Shown: one piece after another, positions 1 through 5,651 of the stretch
How the letters are laid out: each line of letters starts with the position of its first letter
How positions within the stretch are numbered: position 1 is the first letter of the stretch
From: Fusobacteriota bacterium
GTDB taxonomy: Bacteria; Fusobacteriota; Fusobacteriia; Fusobacteriales; Fusobacteriaceae
Direction: 5' to 3'
Assembly: GCA_023389595.1 (NCBI GenBank)
Contig: JAEWEF010000033.1
Location: 1 to 6,398, forward strand
Length of the DNA: 6,398 nt
Position numbers and translations under genes: made by a program
Notes under the pieces: generated by a model
Databases searched by the model: none
The model's input: the letters and a program-made list of their open reading frames with translations, nothing else
What the model was told of the DNA's origin: nothing

Positions 1-172
1 TAACATCAGTAGATATACCGTTAAGCTTCATTTTAACAGTTTCAGGTTCTAAGTGAGAGTGGTGGTCGTTTATGTGTAAAATATTTAATTCAAGACCGTT
101 ATTGTTTTCCACGTCTACTGAACTACAAGCAACAAGTAAAGCTAATGGTAGAGTAAAAAATAATTTTTTCAT
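1..172 (-). CDS. Lipoprotein 5'-nucleotidase (UshA/NadN-like), N-terminal fragment
   Basis: Only the first 57 codons are inside the window; the gene runs off the left edge. The protein starts MKKLFFTLPLALLVACSS, a lipoprotein signal peptide with lipobox LVAC and the lipidated cysteine at residue 16. Residues 30-43 read NILHINDHHSHLEP, the first metal-binding motif of calcineurin-like 5'-nucleotidases; Asp36 and His38 are the D-x-H metal ligands. The HINDHHSHLE form is the one I associate with NAD nucleotidases (NadN) as well as UshA, so the likely role is periplasmic or surface hydrolysis of nucleotides or NAD for salvage. The substrate cannot be fixed from 57 residues. An AGGAGGA ribosome binding site (176-182) precedes the ATG; its first A is the last base of the upstream gene's stop codon, so the two genes are probably co-transcribed and translationally linked. 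Confidence 0.85.
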   Translation of the reverse strand, partial: MKKLFFTLPLALLVACSSVDVENNNGLELNILHINDHHSHLEPETVKMKLNGISTDV

Positions 173-181
173 AAATCCTCC

Positions 182-865
182 TTATTTATTATAGTCTATT
201 GACATATACGCCTCGTATATTTCTGACTTAGAAATTTCATCCAGATCCTTCCTTGTTATACCGTCAAGATAAGAATAATTGTCCAAAATTATTTCTTTTT
301 CGTTTTTGCCCAGTGCATTTATAACTCTTGACAACTCTCCCCTCATATTAGTGGCTCTGGTAAAAATAACTACTCTTCTATTTAAAAGACCGTTTTCGTC
401 AATACCTAACTTTTTTGCTCTAATTTCATTTTCAGATTTTATTTTGTGAATTAAATCTTGATATCCATCATAGTTTATTGTTTTGCATCCATCATATTGC
501 TTTAAAATTTCAGCAATTAAACTTAAATTATTATTTTTATCTATGTAAATTGTAAGTCCGTCATAAAGCAAATTTGCATTTATTAATAAATTTAATTTTT
601 CTTTCATTTCTTCTGTATAGTTTTCGTCCGTTCCGGTTATAACTATACTGTTTGCATATTTTGGTACAAGTTGATGTGAAGTTTTTAACACATCTTGAAA
701 AACTTTATCTATGGCCGCGACTTTTATAGATGTTTCTTCATCAAGCTTGTATTCTCTAAAATCTAAATTGCTTCTTGTTTTAGCAATTTTTTCTATAGTT
801 TCTTTATTTTCTGCATAACAGACGCTGGCAACACAAAAGCTAATTAACAAAAATATTTTTTTCAT
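182..865 (-). CDS. Exported protein of unknown function (227 aa)
   Basis: I do not recognise this family. The first 18 residues (MKKIFLLISFCVASVCYA) form a Sec signal peptide with likely type I cleavage after Ala18. Cysteines occur at 11 and 16, but neither sits in a convincing lipobox. The mature part is about 209 residues, rich in Lys, Glu, Asp and Ile, has no further membrane segment and a single cysteine (Cys127). The most structured-looking stretch is residues 163-180 (RRVVIFTRATNMRGELSR), a beta strand followed by a polar segment, which could be a functional core. The ATG is supported by an AAGGTGAT ribosome binding site, and a strong promoter lies about 100 bp upstream. The downstream lipoprotein nucleotidase starts 9 bases after its stop, so a role in the envelope, perhaps alongside nucleotide scavenging, is suggested by context only. 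Confidence 0.75.
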   Translation of the reverse strand: MKKIFLLISFCVASVCYAENKETIEKIAKTRSNLDFREYKLDEETSIKVAAIDKVFQDVLKTSHQLVPKYANSIVITGTDENYTEEMKEKLNLLINANLLYDGLTIYIDKNNNLSLIAEILKQYDGCKTINYDGYQDLIHKIKSENEIRAKKLGIDENGLLNRRVVIFTRATNMRGELSRVINALGKNEKEIILDNYSYLDGITRKDLDEISKSEIYEAYMSIDYNK

Positions 866-968
866 TTTATCACCTTATAAATCGATATTTACTTTTTAGA
901 AAACACAAACAAATATCATCTTTTAATATACATAATATACGGTTATGAGATAAAATATATCTTTTTTA

Positions 969-997
969 ATCATAATACTTTTTTATTAAATAGTCAA
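969..997 (-). promoter_or_regulatory. Sigma70-type promoter for the exported protein/nucleotidase unit
   Basis: Read on the minus strand, -35 TTGACT (992-997) and -10 TATGAT (969-974) are separated by exactly 17 bp, each one mismatch from consensus. Transcription would start near 962, giving a leader of about 97 nt before the ATG at 865. A near-palindrome GATAAAATATATC (949-961) lies right at the predicted start and could be an operator, but in such AT-rich DNA this may be chance. Confidence 0.7.
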
Positions 998-1173
998 TAA
1001 ACTAATTTTAAAAAAATTACAAATGTATATTTTTTTTATTCAAATTTAATATTTAAATTTATTTCAAAAAATTAAAAATTTTTATTAGTTTGACTTAATA
1101 TTTAAAAACAACGAAAAAGCGTTATTTTTAAACTAGTTATTTTATTATAAAAATCATAATTTCCAAAAAAAAC

Positions 1174-1202
1174 TTGCAATAATTACAAAAAAGGAATACA
1201 AT
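1174..1202 (+). promoter_or_regulatory. Sigma70-type promoter for the metal-transport operon
   Basis: TTGCAA (1174-1179) and TACAAT (1197-1202) are spaced by 17 bp, a good match to the -35/-10 pattern. The predicted start near 1209 leaves a leader of roughly 74 nt before the first ATG. The same -35 hexamer (TTGCAA) with the same spacing occurs before murA in this window, which supports its use here. Confidence 0.65.
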
Positions 1203-1269
1203 CAAAGTAAAAAAAGTTTATTAAATATTATGTAAACGATAAAATATTTTGATTACAAAATAAATATCC

Positions 1270-1278
1270 AGAGGTGAT
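1270..1278 (+). promoter_or_regulatory. Ribosome binding site that fixes the first operon start at ATG 1283
   Basis: AGAGGTGAT is a Shine-Dalgarno sequence of the same type used before murA (AGAGGTGAA) and before the 227-aa gene (AAGGTGAT). An in-frame GTG at 1274 lies inside this site, so it cannot be the start; the ATG at 1283 with a 4-nt gap from the GGTGAT block is the likely one. Confidence 0.8.
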
Positions 1279-1282
1279 ATCT

Positions 1283-1777
1283 ATGAATGGATTAATAAAA
1301 TTACCAAGCTTTTATGGTGTCATAGAAGTTAAAAAATCTGTTCCTGGTATGATAAGAGTAGAGGTTGAAAAACTAAAAAATAACCAAGAATTAATTGCAG
1401 AATTAAAGGAAAATTTAGAAAAAATTTCTGTAATAAACAGCTTTAAAATTTTACCCTCTCTTGGAATGCTTACTATAAATTATGATCAAAATCAAATTGA
1501 TAAAGAATTTATGTATGGCGTTTTATTAAATTTGCTAGATTTGGAGGAAGAGGCTTACACAAGAAAGAAAAGCAAAATAAAAACTGCCATTCAAAACGGC
1601 TGTGAAATATTAGATATAAGTCTTTATAACAAAACTAAGGGACTGCTGGATATTAAAACTTTGACAGGACTTATACTTATAGGTTATGGTCTGAAACAGT
1701 TAAAAGCTAGCACCGCAACAAAAACTGGAGCATCATTTTTGTGGTGGGCATATAGCCTTTTAAGTGATAGAAGATAA
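1283..1777 (+). CDS. HMA_2-domain membrane protein, first gene of the metal operon (164 aa)
   Basis: Residues about 13-85 form a beta-alpha-beta-beta-alpha-beta pattern like the HMA_2 domain. The signature loop reads KKSVPGMIRV (17-26), so relative to H-x-x-P-G-R-x-R the histidine is replaced by lysine and the first arginine by methionine. The closing strand is SLGMLTINYD (59-68). After a basic linker (RKKSKIK, 94-100), the C-terminal part starts with LDIKTLTGLILIGYGLKQL (about 122-140), a membrane helix, and ends with a second helix (about 147-160, with FLWWAYSLL). This helix pair after an HMA_2 domain is what I recall from proteins annotated 'HMA2 domain-containing' near P-type ATPases. There is no CxxC; the only cysteine is Cys107. 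It probably acts as an inner-membrane accessory of the ATPase encoded two genes downstream. Metal binding is not shown by the residues seen. The next gene starts 16 nt after its stop. Confidence 0.75.
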   Translation: MNGLIKLPSFYGVIEVKKSVPGMIRVEVEKLKNNQELIAELKENLEKISVINSFKILPSLGMLTINYDQNQIDKEFMYGVLLNLLDLEEEAYTRKKSKIKTAIQNGCEILDISLYNKTKGLLDIKTLTGLILIGYGLKQLKASTATKTGASFLWWAYSLLSDRR

Positions 1778-1778
1778 T

Positions 1779-1784
1779 AAGGAG
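1779..1784 (+). promoter_or_regulatory. Ribosome binding site that fixes the second operon start at ATG 1794
   Basis: AAGGAG lies 9 nt before the ATG at 1794. The frame is open upstream to a GTG at 1764, but using it would overlap the preceding gene and bury this Shine-Dalgarno sequence inside the coding sequence. The ATG is therefore preferred, giving a 126-aa protein. Confidence 0.75.
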
Positions 1785-1793
1785 TTGATAGAA

Positions 1794-2174
1794 ATGTTAA
1801 AAGAAAAATTAGTTAGAACATATACAAAACTTATAAAAATTAGAATAGTGCACAGCATACCTGGAAGAGTCAGAGTTTCTATACCGTATCTCACAAGAGT
1901 ACCAGAACCATACAGAAAACTTGATAAATTAGTTTACGCTCTTATACAACTTAAAAAAGGAATAAATTCTGTTGAGGCATCATATATAACTGGAAATGTT
2001 TTGATAAAATATGACAAAGAAATTTTAGATGATAAAGGTATACTTGAATGGCTAAATACAGTTTGGCAAACATTGGCAGAAACTTATGCAAAAAAACCAG
2101 ATTTAACTCTTGATGATGCGAAAGAAGTTTTCGACGTATTGAGAACGGACTTGGAAGAATTAAGTAATAAGTAA
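1794..2174 (+). CDS. Soluble HMA_2-like protein, possible metal chaperone or pump regulator (126 aa)
   Basis: This is the cleanest HMA_2-like copy of the set: HSIPGRVRV at residues 20-28 matches the H-x-x-P-G-R-x-R loop, followed by a helix (about 40-55) and the strand pair SVEASY / ITGNVLIKYD (59-74). The remainder (75-126) is charged and helical with many Asp/Glu (for example DLTLDDAKEVFDVLRTDLEE). There is no signal peptide, membrane span or cysteine, so it should be cytoplasmic. His20 and the acidic tail are the only obvious candidate metal ligands. By position, between a membrane HMA_2 protein and the ATPase, it may deliver metal to, or sense load on, the pump; this is inference from context. 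HMA_2 domains are not proven metal binders in general, so a protein-protein docking role is equally possible. Confidence 0.75.
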   Translation: MLKEKLVRTYTKLIKIRIVHSIPGRVRVSIPYLTRVPEPYRKLDKLVYALIQLKKGINSVEASYITGNVLIKYDKEILDDKGILEWLNTVWQTLAETYAKKPDLTLDDAKEVFDVLRTDLEELSNK

Positions 2175-2199
2175 CTACTTAGATTGGAGATAGATTAAA

Positions 2200-4401
2200 A
2201 TGTACGGCAAAAATAAAAATTTATTAAGTTGCGAAATAGTACATACTTTACATGGCAGAACGAGGCTGAAGATAAAGGCATTAAAATTTGTAAAAAATAT
2301 TAAGGCAGATATAGAAAAACAACTTAATCAGGTGAGGTATATAAACAGTGCTGAAATTAACACTGTAACAGGTACTGCCCTAATATATTTTGATAACGCC
2401 AGTGCAAATAATCAAACTATAATTAGTTTACTTGAAAATATTTTGACTTCTCATATAGTTGAAATATGTGGGAATGAAAGAAAAGAAATTTCATCAAAAT
2501 ATGTAATAGAAAGAAAACTACAAGAAGAATCTCCAAAGGAAATAACTAACAAAATATTAACGACGGGAAGTCTAATATTATATAACGTTTTAAGAAAACC
2601 GCCCGTTCCAACAACAACTTTAGGAAGATTGTTTAATCTTAATACTTTATCAACAATAGGACTTGCAATTCCAGTTTTAAAAAATGGTTTGCTTTCAATT
2701 TTCAAAAATAAAAGACCTAACGCTGATACATTGAGTTCTACTGCAATTATTAGTAGTATATTGTTAGGAAAAGAAACTACCGCACTTACCATAATGTTAC
2801 TTGAAGAAATTGCAGAGCTTATGACGGTGTATACTATGCGTAAAACTCGTGGAGCGATAAGGGATATGCTTAGCGTTGGCGAAACTTATGTTTGGAAAGA
2901 GCTTCCTAACGAAAAATTAGTAAAAGTTCACATAGACGATGTTGTAAAAGAAGATATAATAGTCGTTCAAACCGGAGAAAAAATAAGTGTTGACGGGAAA
3001 ATATTAAAAGGAGAAGCTTATATAGACCAATCTTCCATTACGGGGGAATATTTACCTGTAACAAAAAAAGAGGGAGATGAAGTTTTTGCCGGGACTATAG
3101 TTAAAAATGGAAATATAAGTATAGTTGCAGAAAAAGTTGGAGATGAAAGAACCGTTTCAAGAATAATAAAACTGGTCGAAGATGCTAACTCTACTAAGGC
3201 CGACATACAAAATTATGCAGATGCTTTTTCTGCTCAACTAATTCCTTTAAATTTTATTCTTTCAGGTATAGTTTATGCTACAACTAGAAATTTTCAAAAG
3301 GCTCTTAGCATGTTAGTAATAGACTACTCTTGTGGTATAAGACTATCTACTGCGGTTGCATTTTCTGCGGCCATAAATAACGCGGCTAAAAACGGAATAC
3401 TTGTTAAAGGTAGCAACTTTATAGAGGAACTCTCTAATGCTGAAACTGTAATTTTTGACAAGACGGGAACAATTACAGAAGGAAAACCAAAAGTTCAAAC
3501 TATAGCAACATTCGATAAAAATATTAAGGAAGATAAACTTATACAACTTGCTGCAGCAGCTGAAGAACAATCGACTCATCCTCTTGCAAATTCAGTTATA
3601 AACGAATTAAATGAAAGGGGATTAGATTTCATAAAACACGGCAAAACTGAAACTGTTGTTAGCAGAGGTGTTATTACTACTATAGGTAGAGGAAGCTCAC
3701 ATTCTAAAATTTTAGTTGGTAGCAAAAAATTTATGGAAGAAAATAAGATAGAAACTGAAGTGGCTTTTGATGCTGAAAAAGGAATTCTATCAAGGGGAGA
3801 AATAGGAATCTACATCGCTAAAAACGAAAAGTTAATAGGGCTTATTGGTGTGTCAGATTCTCCTAGAGAAAATATTAAAAAAGCTATAAATAGATTGAGA
3901 AATAAAGGTGTTGACGATATAGTTCTACTTACTGGAGATTTAAGAAATCAGGCCGAAATAATAACTCAAAGAATGTCGCTTGACAGATATGAATCTGAAC
4001 TTTTACCTGAAGATAAGGCAAAAAATATTTTAAAATTTCAATCTTCCGGTGCAAATGTTATAATGATAGGAGACGGAATTAATGACGCTCCAGCACTTTC
4101 TTATGCAAATGTTGGTATAGCACTTGGTAGCACAAGAACGGATGTAGCTATGGAGGCGGCAGATATAACTATTACTCAAGATGATCCGTTACTAGTTCCG
4201 GGTATAATAGGTCTATCACAAAAAACTATAAAGACGATAAGAGAAAATTTTGCCGTAGTTATAGGCTTAAATACTTTTGCATTAGTACTTGGAGCAACGG
4301 GAATACTTGCTCCTGCAATAGCGTCTATAGTGCATAATTCAACAACTATATTTGTTGTAGGAAATTCTTTAAAATTATTGAAACACGATATAAACAAGTA
4401 A
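2200..4401 (+). CDS. P1B-type (CtpC-like) metal-transporting P-type ATPase (733 aa)
   Basis: It couples ATP hydrolysis to metal-ion transport across the inner membrane, most likely export. Layout: HMA_2-like domain (about 8-90, loop HTLHGRTRLK at 15-24, strand VTGTALIYFD at 56-65); four membrane helices (about 115-131, 149-168, 175-191, 193-212); actuator domain with TGEY (281-284, usually TGES); helices about 347-362 and 366-390; phosphorylation motif DKTGT with Asp420; P1B-specific His-Pro at 460-461; TGD at 578-580; GDGINDAP (624-631); last helices about 682-700 and 704-725. The membrane ion site reads DYSCGI (375-380): where most P1B pumps have CPC, CPH or SPC this has Y-S-C without proline, as I recall for CtpC-type pumps linked to zinc or manganese. 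His712-Asn713 in the last helix may add ligands. Only three cysteines exist (11, 90, 378) and no CxxC. All catalytic residues are intact and the length is normal, so the enzyme should be active. Metal identity is unknown. Confidence 0.93.
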   Translation: MYGKNKNLLSCEIVHTLHGRTRLKIKALKFVKNIKADIEKQLNQVRYINSAEINTVTGTALIYFDNASANNQTIISLLENILTSHIVEICGNERKEISSKYVIERKLQEESPKEITNKILTTGSLILYNVLRKPPVPTTTLGRLFNLNTLSTIGLAIPVLKNGLLSIFKNKRPNADTLSSTAIISSILLGKETTALTIMLLEEIAELMTVYTMRKTRGAIRDMLSVGETYVWKELPNEKLVKVHIDDVVKEDIIVVQTGEKISVDGKILKGEAYIDQSSITGEYLPVTKKEGDEVFAGTIVKNGNISIVAEKVGDERTVSRIIKLVEDANSTKADIQNYADAFSAQLIPLNFILSGIVYATTRNFQKALSMLVIDYSCGIRLSTAVAFSAAINNAAKNGILVKGSNFIEELSNAETVIFDKTGTITEGKPKVQTIATFDKNIKEDKLIQLAAAAEEQSTHPLANSVINELNERGLDFIKHGKTETVVSRGVITTIGRGSSHSKILVGSKKFMEENKIETEVAFDAEKGILSRGEIGIYIAKNEKLIGLIGVSDSPRENIKKAINRLRNKGVDDIVLLTGDLRNQAEIITQRMSLDRYESELLPEDKAKNILKFQSSGANVIMIGDGINDAPALSYANVGIALGSTRTDVAMEAADITITQDDPLLVPGIIGLSQKTIKTIRENFAVVIGLNTFALVLGATGILAPAIASIVHNSTTIFVVGNSLKLLKHDINK

Positions 4402-4424
4402 GTTTAAACTCCTAGGAGGAAACT

Positions 4425-5189
4425 ATGAAAAAAATAACGTTAACCATATTGCATAAATTACCAAACAGAGTTAGATTTAAATTATCTAACGATTTAAAAA
4501 ACAAAAAAAAATTTGAAGAATATTTAAAAAGTGACAATCTAACAAGTTTAGAGTACAGCTATAATAAAATAAATAAAACTATTATTTTAACTTTCAGCCC
4601 AGATGAAATTTTATTGCAAGAAGCAATATACAGAGTTGCTACTGCATATTCTATAGATAACGGTATGGTTCCTGTAAGTCTTATGGAGGGAACAGATTAC
4701 AGAGTAATTTCTCCTCTTTCAATATACGCCGGAGCGTCTATAATACTTGCTGGAATAAATAGAGTTTTAAACGGGTCTGATACAACTTTACAAAAAACAA
4801 TGAACTGGATTGCAATGGGACTAACTACAGGATCACTACTTGAACACAGTTATTTCGAAACTAAAAGAAAAGGAATGGTAGACCTTGAAGTTTTGACTTC
4901 CATCTATCTTCTAAAATCCTTCTTCCTAAACAACGGGATAGGAAGTGTCGCTATGATGTGGTTAACGATATTCGGAAGACATTTAATAGGCAAGAAAAAA
5001 TTTATAAAAGAAGTTAAATTGTATAGAATAAAAGACAGAAACGGTAAAGGCTATCATTACATATCTAATATAACAGATGATAGATCTATAGAAACGTTAT
5101 CAGATATTTTTTATCACATAACTAACAAAGGGAATCGACCTGCTAATAATTTAGGCAGTGAGAGATATATTACTTTACAAAAACAATAG
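4425..5189 (+). CDS. HMA_2-like membrane protein resembling an ATPase front end without catalytic domains (254 aa)
   Basis: The N-terminus repeats the operon's signature: HKLPNRVRF (10-18), with Asn in place of Gly, then a helix and a strand (about 41-58) that is divergent from the other copies. Hydrophobic segments follow at about 96-113, 124-140, 151-168 and 170-187. This order (HMA_2, two helices, a polar joint with R/K and D-L, two more helices) parallels the first 212 residues of the neighbouring ATPase, where the joint reads KRPNADTL; here it is KRKGMVDLEVL. The rest (188-254) is a soluble, basic tail with KEVKLYRIKDRNGKGYHY. It has none of the DKTGT, TGE, HP or GDGxND motifs and no cysteine. 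It may be a non-catalytic partner that pairs with the pump, or simply a fused accessory. The gene is intact, with a strong AGGAGGA site 4 nt before its ATG, so it is not an obvious pseudogene. Homology to the ATPase is inferred from pattern, not from an alignment. Confidence 0.7.
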   Translation: MKKITLTILHKLPNRVRFKLSNDLKNKKKFEEYLKSDNLTSLEYSYNKINKTIILTFSPDEILLQEAIYRVATAYSIDNGMVPVSLMEGTDYRVISPLSIYAGASIILAGINRVLNGSDTTLQKTMNWIAMGLTTGSLLEHSYFETKRKGMVDLEVLTSIYLLKSFFLNNGIGSVAMMWLTIFGRHLIGKKKFIKEVKLYRIKDRNGKGYHYISNITDDRSIETLSDIFYHITNKGNRPANNLGSERYITLQKQ

Positions 5190-5206
5190 TAAAAGGAGGA
5201 ATATTT

Positions 5207-5497
5207 ATGGAACAAATTTTAGAAAAATTACCATTAGAAAAATTACCAGTTTTAGGAGCAAAAAAAGGACTTTCTAAACAACATGTTGTTGGATTTGCTG
5301 TAGGTCTTGGAGTTGCAGCTGTTGGGCTATACCTATACAGAAAAAATCAAAATAAAATTGATGGATTCTTAAGAGAACAAGGAATCAAAACTAAAAAATT
5401 TGCAGACAAACTTGCAGATATGGGAATGGAAGAGTTAAGCGAATTAAAAGAACATGTTGAAGATTTAATTGCAGAAATGGAAGAAGGAAGCAAATAA
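5207..5497 (+). CDS. Single-span membrane protein with charged helical tail, PacL1/DUF6110-like partner (96 aa)
   Basis: A short amphipathic N-terminus with LEKLP twice (residues 5-14) is followed by one glycine-rich membrane helix (about 26-44, VVGFAVGLGVAAVGLYLY). A long charged helix fills the rest (45-93), basic at first (RKNQNK, KTKKFADK) and acidic at the end (EELSELKEHVEDLIAEMEE). There is no cysteine; His83 with the surrounding Glu/Asp could bind divalent metal. Small one-span proteins with such tails are encoded beside CtpC-type pumps: PacL1 (DUF1490) of mycobacteria is the known case, described as a stabiliser or metal chaperone of CtpC, and clostridial DUF6110 proteins look similar to me. 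Whether this protein is homologous or only analogous is unproven; a general YtxH-like protein is the alternative. It has the strongest ribosome binding site of the operon (AAAGGAGGA), is last in it, and is followed directly by the terminator, so high expression is plausible. Confidence 0.7.
   Translation: MEQILEKLPLEKLPVLGAKKGLSKQHVVGFAVGLGVAAVGLYLYRKNQNKIDGFLREQGIKTKKFADKLADMGMEELSELKEHVEDLIAEMEEGSK
5219..5248 (+). repeat. Perfect 15-bp tandem duplication inside the 96-aa gene
   Basis: TTAGAAAAATTACCA occurs twice in a row (5219-5233 and 5234-5248), encoding LEKLP-LEKLP in frame. It looks like a recent slippage or duplication event. Because 15 is a multiple of three, changes in copy number would keep the reading frame. 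Confidence 0.9.
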
Positions 5498-5503
5498 TTT
5501 TTT

Positions 5504-5530
5504 GGGGAATATATATTCCCCTTTTTTTTT
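5504..5530 (+). terminator. Rho-independent terminator of the metal operon
   Basis: GGGGAATATATATTCCCC (5504-5521) is a perfect 18-base palindrome that can form a GGGGAAT/ATTCCCC stem with a small AT loop, followed by nine T (5522-5530). It begins 7 nt after the stop of the 96-aa gene. Confidence 0.92.
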
Positions 5531-5571
5531 AATAAAAATACATTATTAATTTTATATTTTATGTATGTCAT

Positions 5572-5613
5572 ATGAAGATGCAGAAATATTTTTCTGAAAT
5601 CTTCATTTTTTTT
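5572..5613 (+). terminator. Second hairpin terminator before murA
   Basis: ATGAAGAT (5572-5579) pairs with ATCTTCAT (5599-5606), and inside it CAGAAA (5581-5586) pairs with TTTCTG (5591-5596) around a TATT loop, with a small 1x2 internal bulge. A run of eight T (5606-5613) follows on the plus strand only, so it terminates rightward transcription. It most likely backs up the first terminator; no promoter is evident in the 41 bases between them. Confidence 0.8.
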
Positions 5614-5622
5614 ATTAAGTTT

Positions 5623-5651
5623 TTGCAAAAAAAAAATATAAATGTTAAAAT
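5623..5651 (+). promoter_or_regulatory. Extended -10 promoter of murA
   Basis: TTGCAA (5623-5628) and TAAAAT (5646-5651) are spaced by 17 bp, and a TG dinucleotide at 5643-5644 gives an extended -10 (TGTTAAAAT). Transcription would start near 5658, about 31 nt before the murA ATG. The promoter begins just after the second terminator, so murA is insulated from the operon upstream. Confidence 0.75.

Larger units (their letters stand above)
866..1282. other. Divergent intergenic region, very AT-rich, no gene seen
   Basis: These 417 bases separate the minus-strand exported-protein unit from the plus-strand metal operon. I see one promoter in each direction (described separately) and no convincing coding sequence; the short frames present are low-complexity A/T runs without ribosome binding sites. 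The middle part (about 1000-1165) is almost only A and T with long homopolymer runs, which could be intrinsically curved or an UP-element-like stretch. I could not identify a known metal-regulator operator such as a Zur or Fur box. Confidence 0.6.

Noticed and set aside
1090..1118. TTGACT at 1090-1095 as an extra plus-strand promoter
   Set aside because: At 17 bp spacing the -10 position reads GAAAAA, which is not a -10 element; the TTGCAA/TACAAT pair downstream is much better.
1274..1282. In-frame GTG start extending the first operon gene by three codons
   Set aside because: The GTG lies inside the AGAGGTGAT ribosome binding site for the ATG at 1283 and has no site of its own.
1209..1282. 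Riboswitch (for example a NiCo or manganese type) in the metal operon leader
   Set aside because: The leader is about 74 nt and nearly all A/T, lacking the G-rich conserved cores of these riboswitches and any intrinsic terminator.
1764..1793. In-frame GTG start extending the 126-aa protein by ten residues
   Set aside because: It would overlap the preceding gene and swallow the AAGGAG site that fits the ATG at 1794; no good ribosome binding site precedes the GTG.
2451..2792. 113-residue minus-strand open frame
   Set aside because: It lies wholly inside the ATPase gene on the opposite strand, with no recognisable protein features; it is a shadow of the real coding frame. The same holds for minus-strand frames at 3018-3206, 3343-3579 and 4176-4397.
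1283..5497. Mobile element, CRISPR array or toxin-antitoxin unit around the operon
   Set aside because: I see no transposase, integrase, terminal inverted repeats, regularly spaced repeats or tRNA edges. Base composition and ribosome binding sites look like those of murA, so there is no visible sign of recent transfer.
5347..5628. 93-residue minus-strand open frame
   Set aside because: It runs across the 96-aa gene, both terminators and the start of the murA promoter; its sequence is the reverse reading of these elements.
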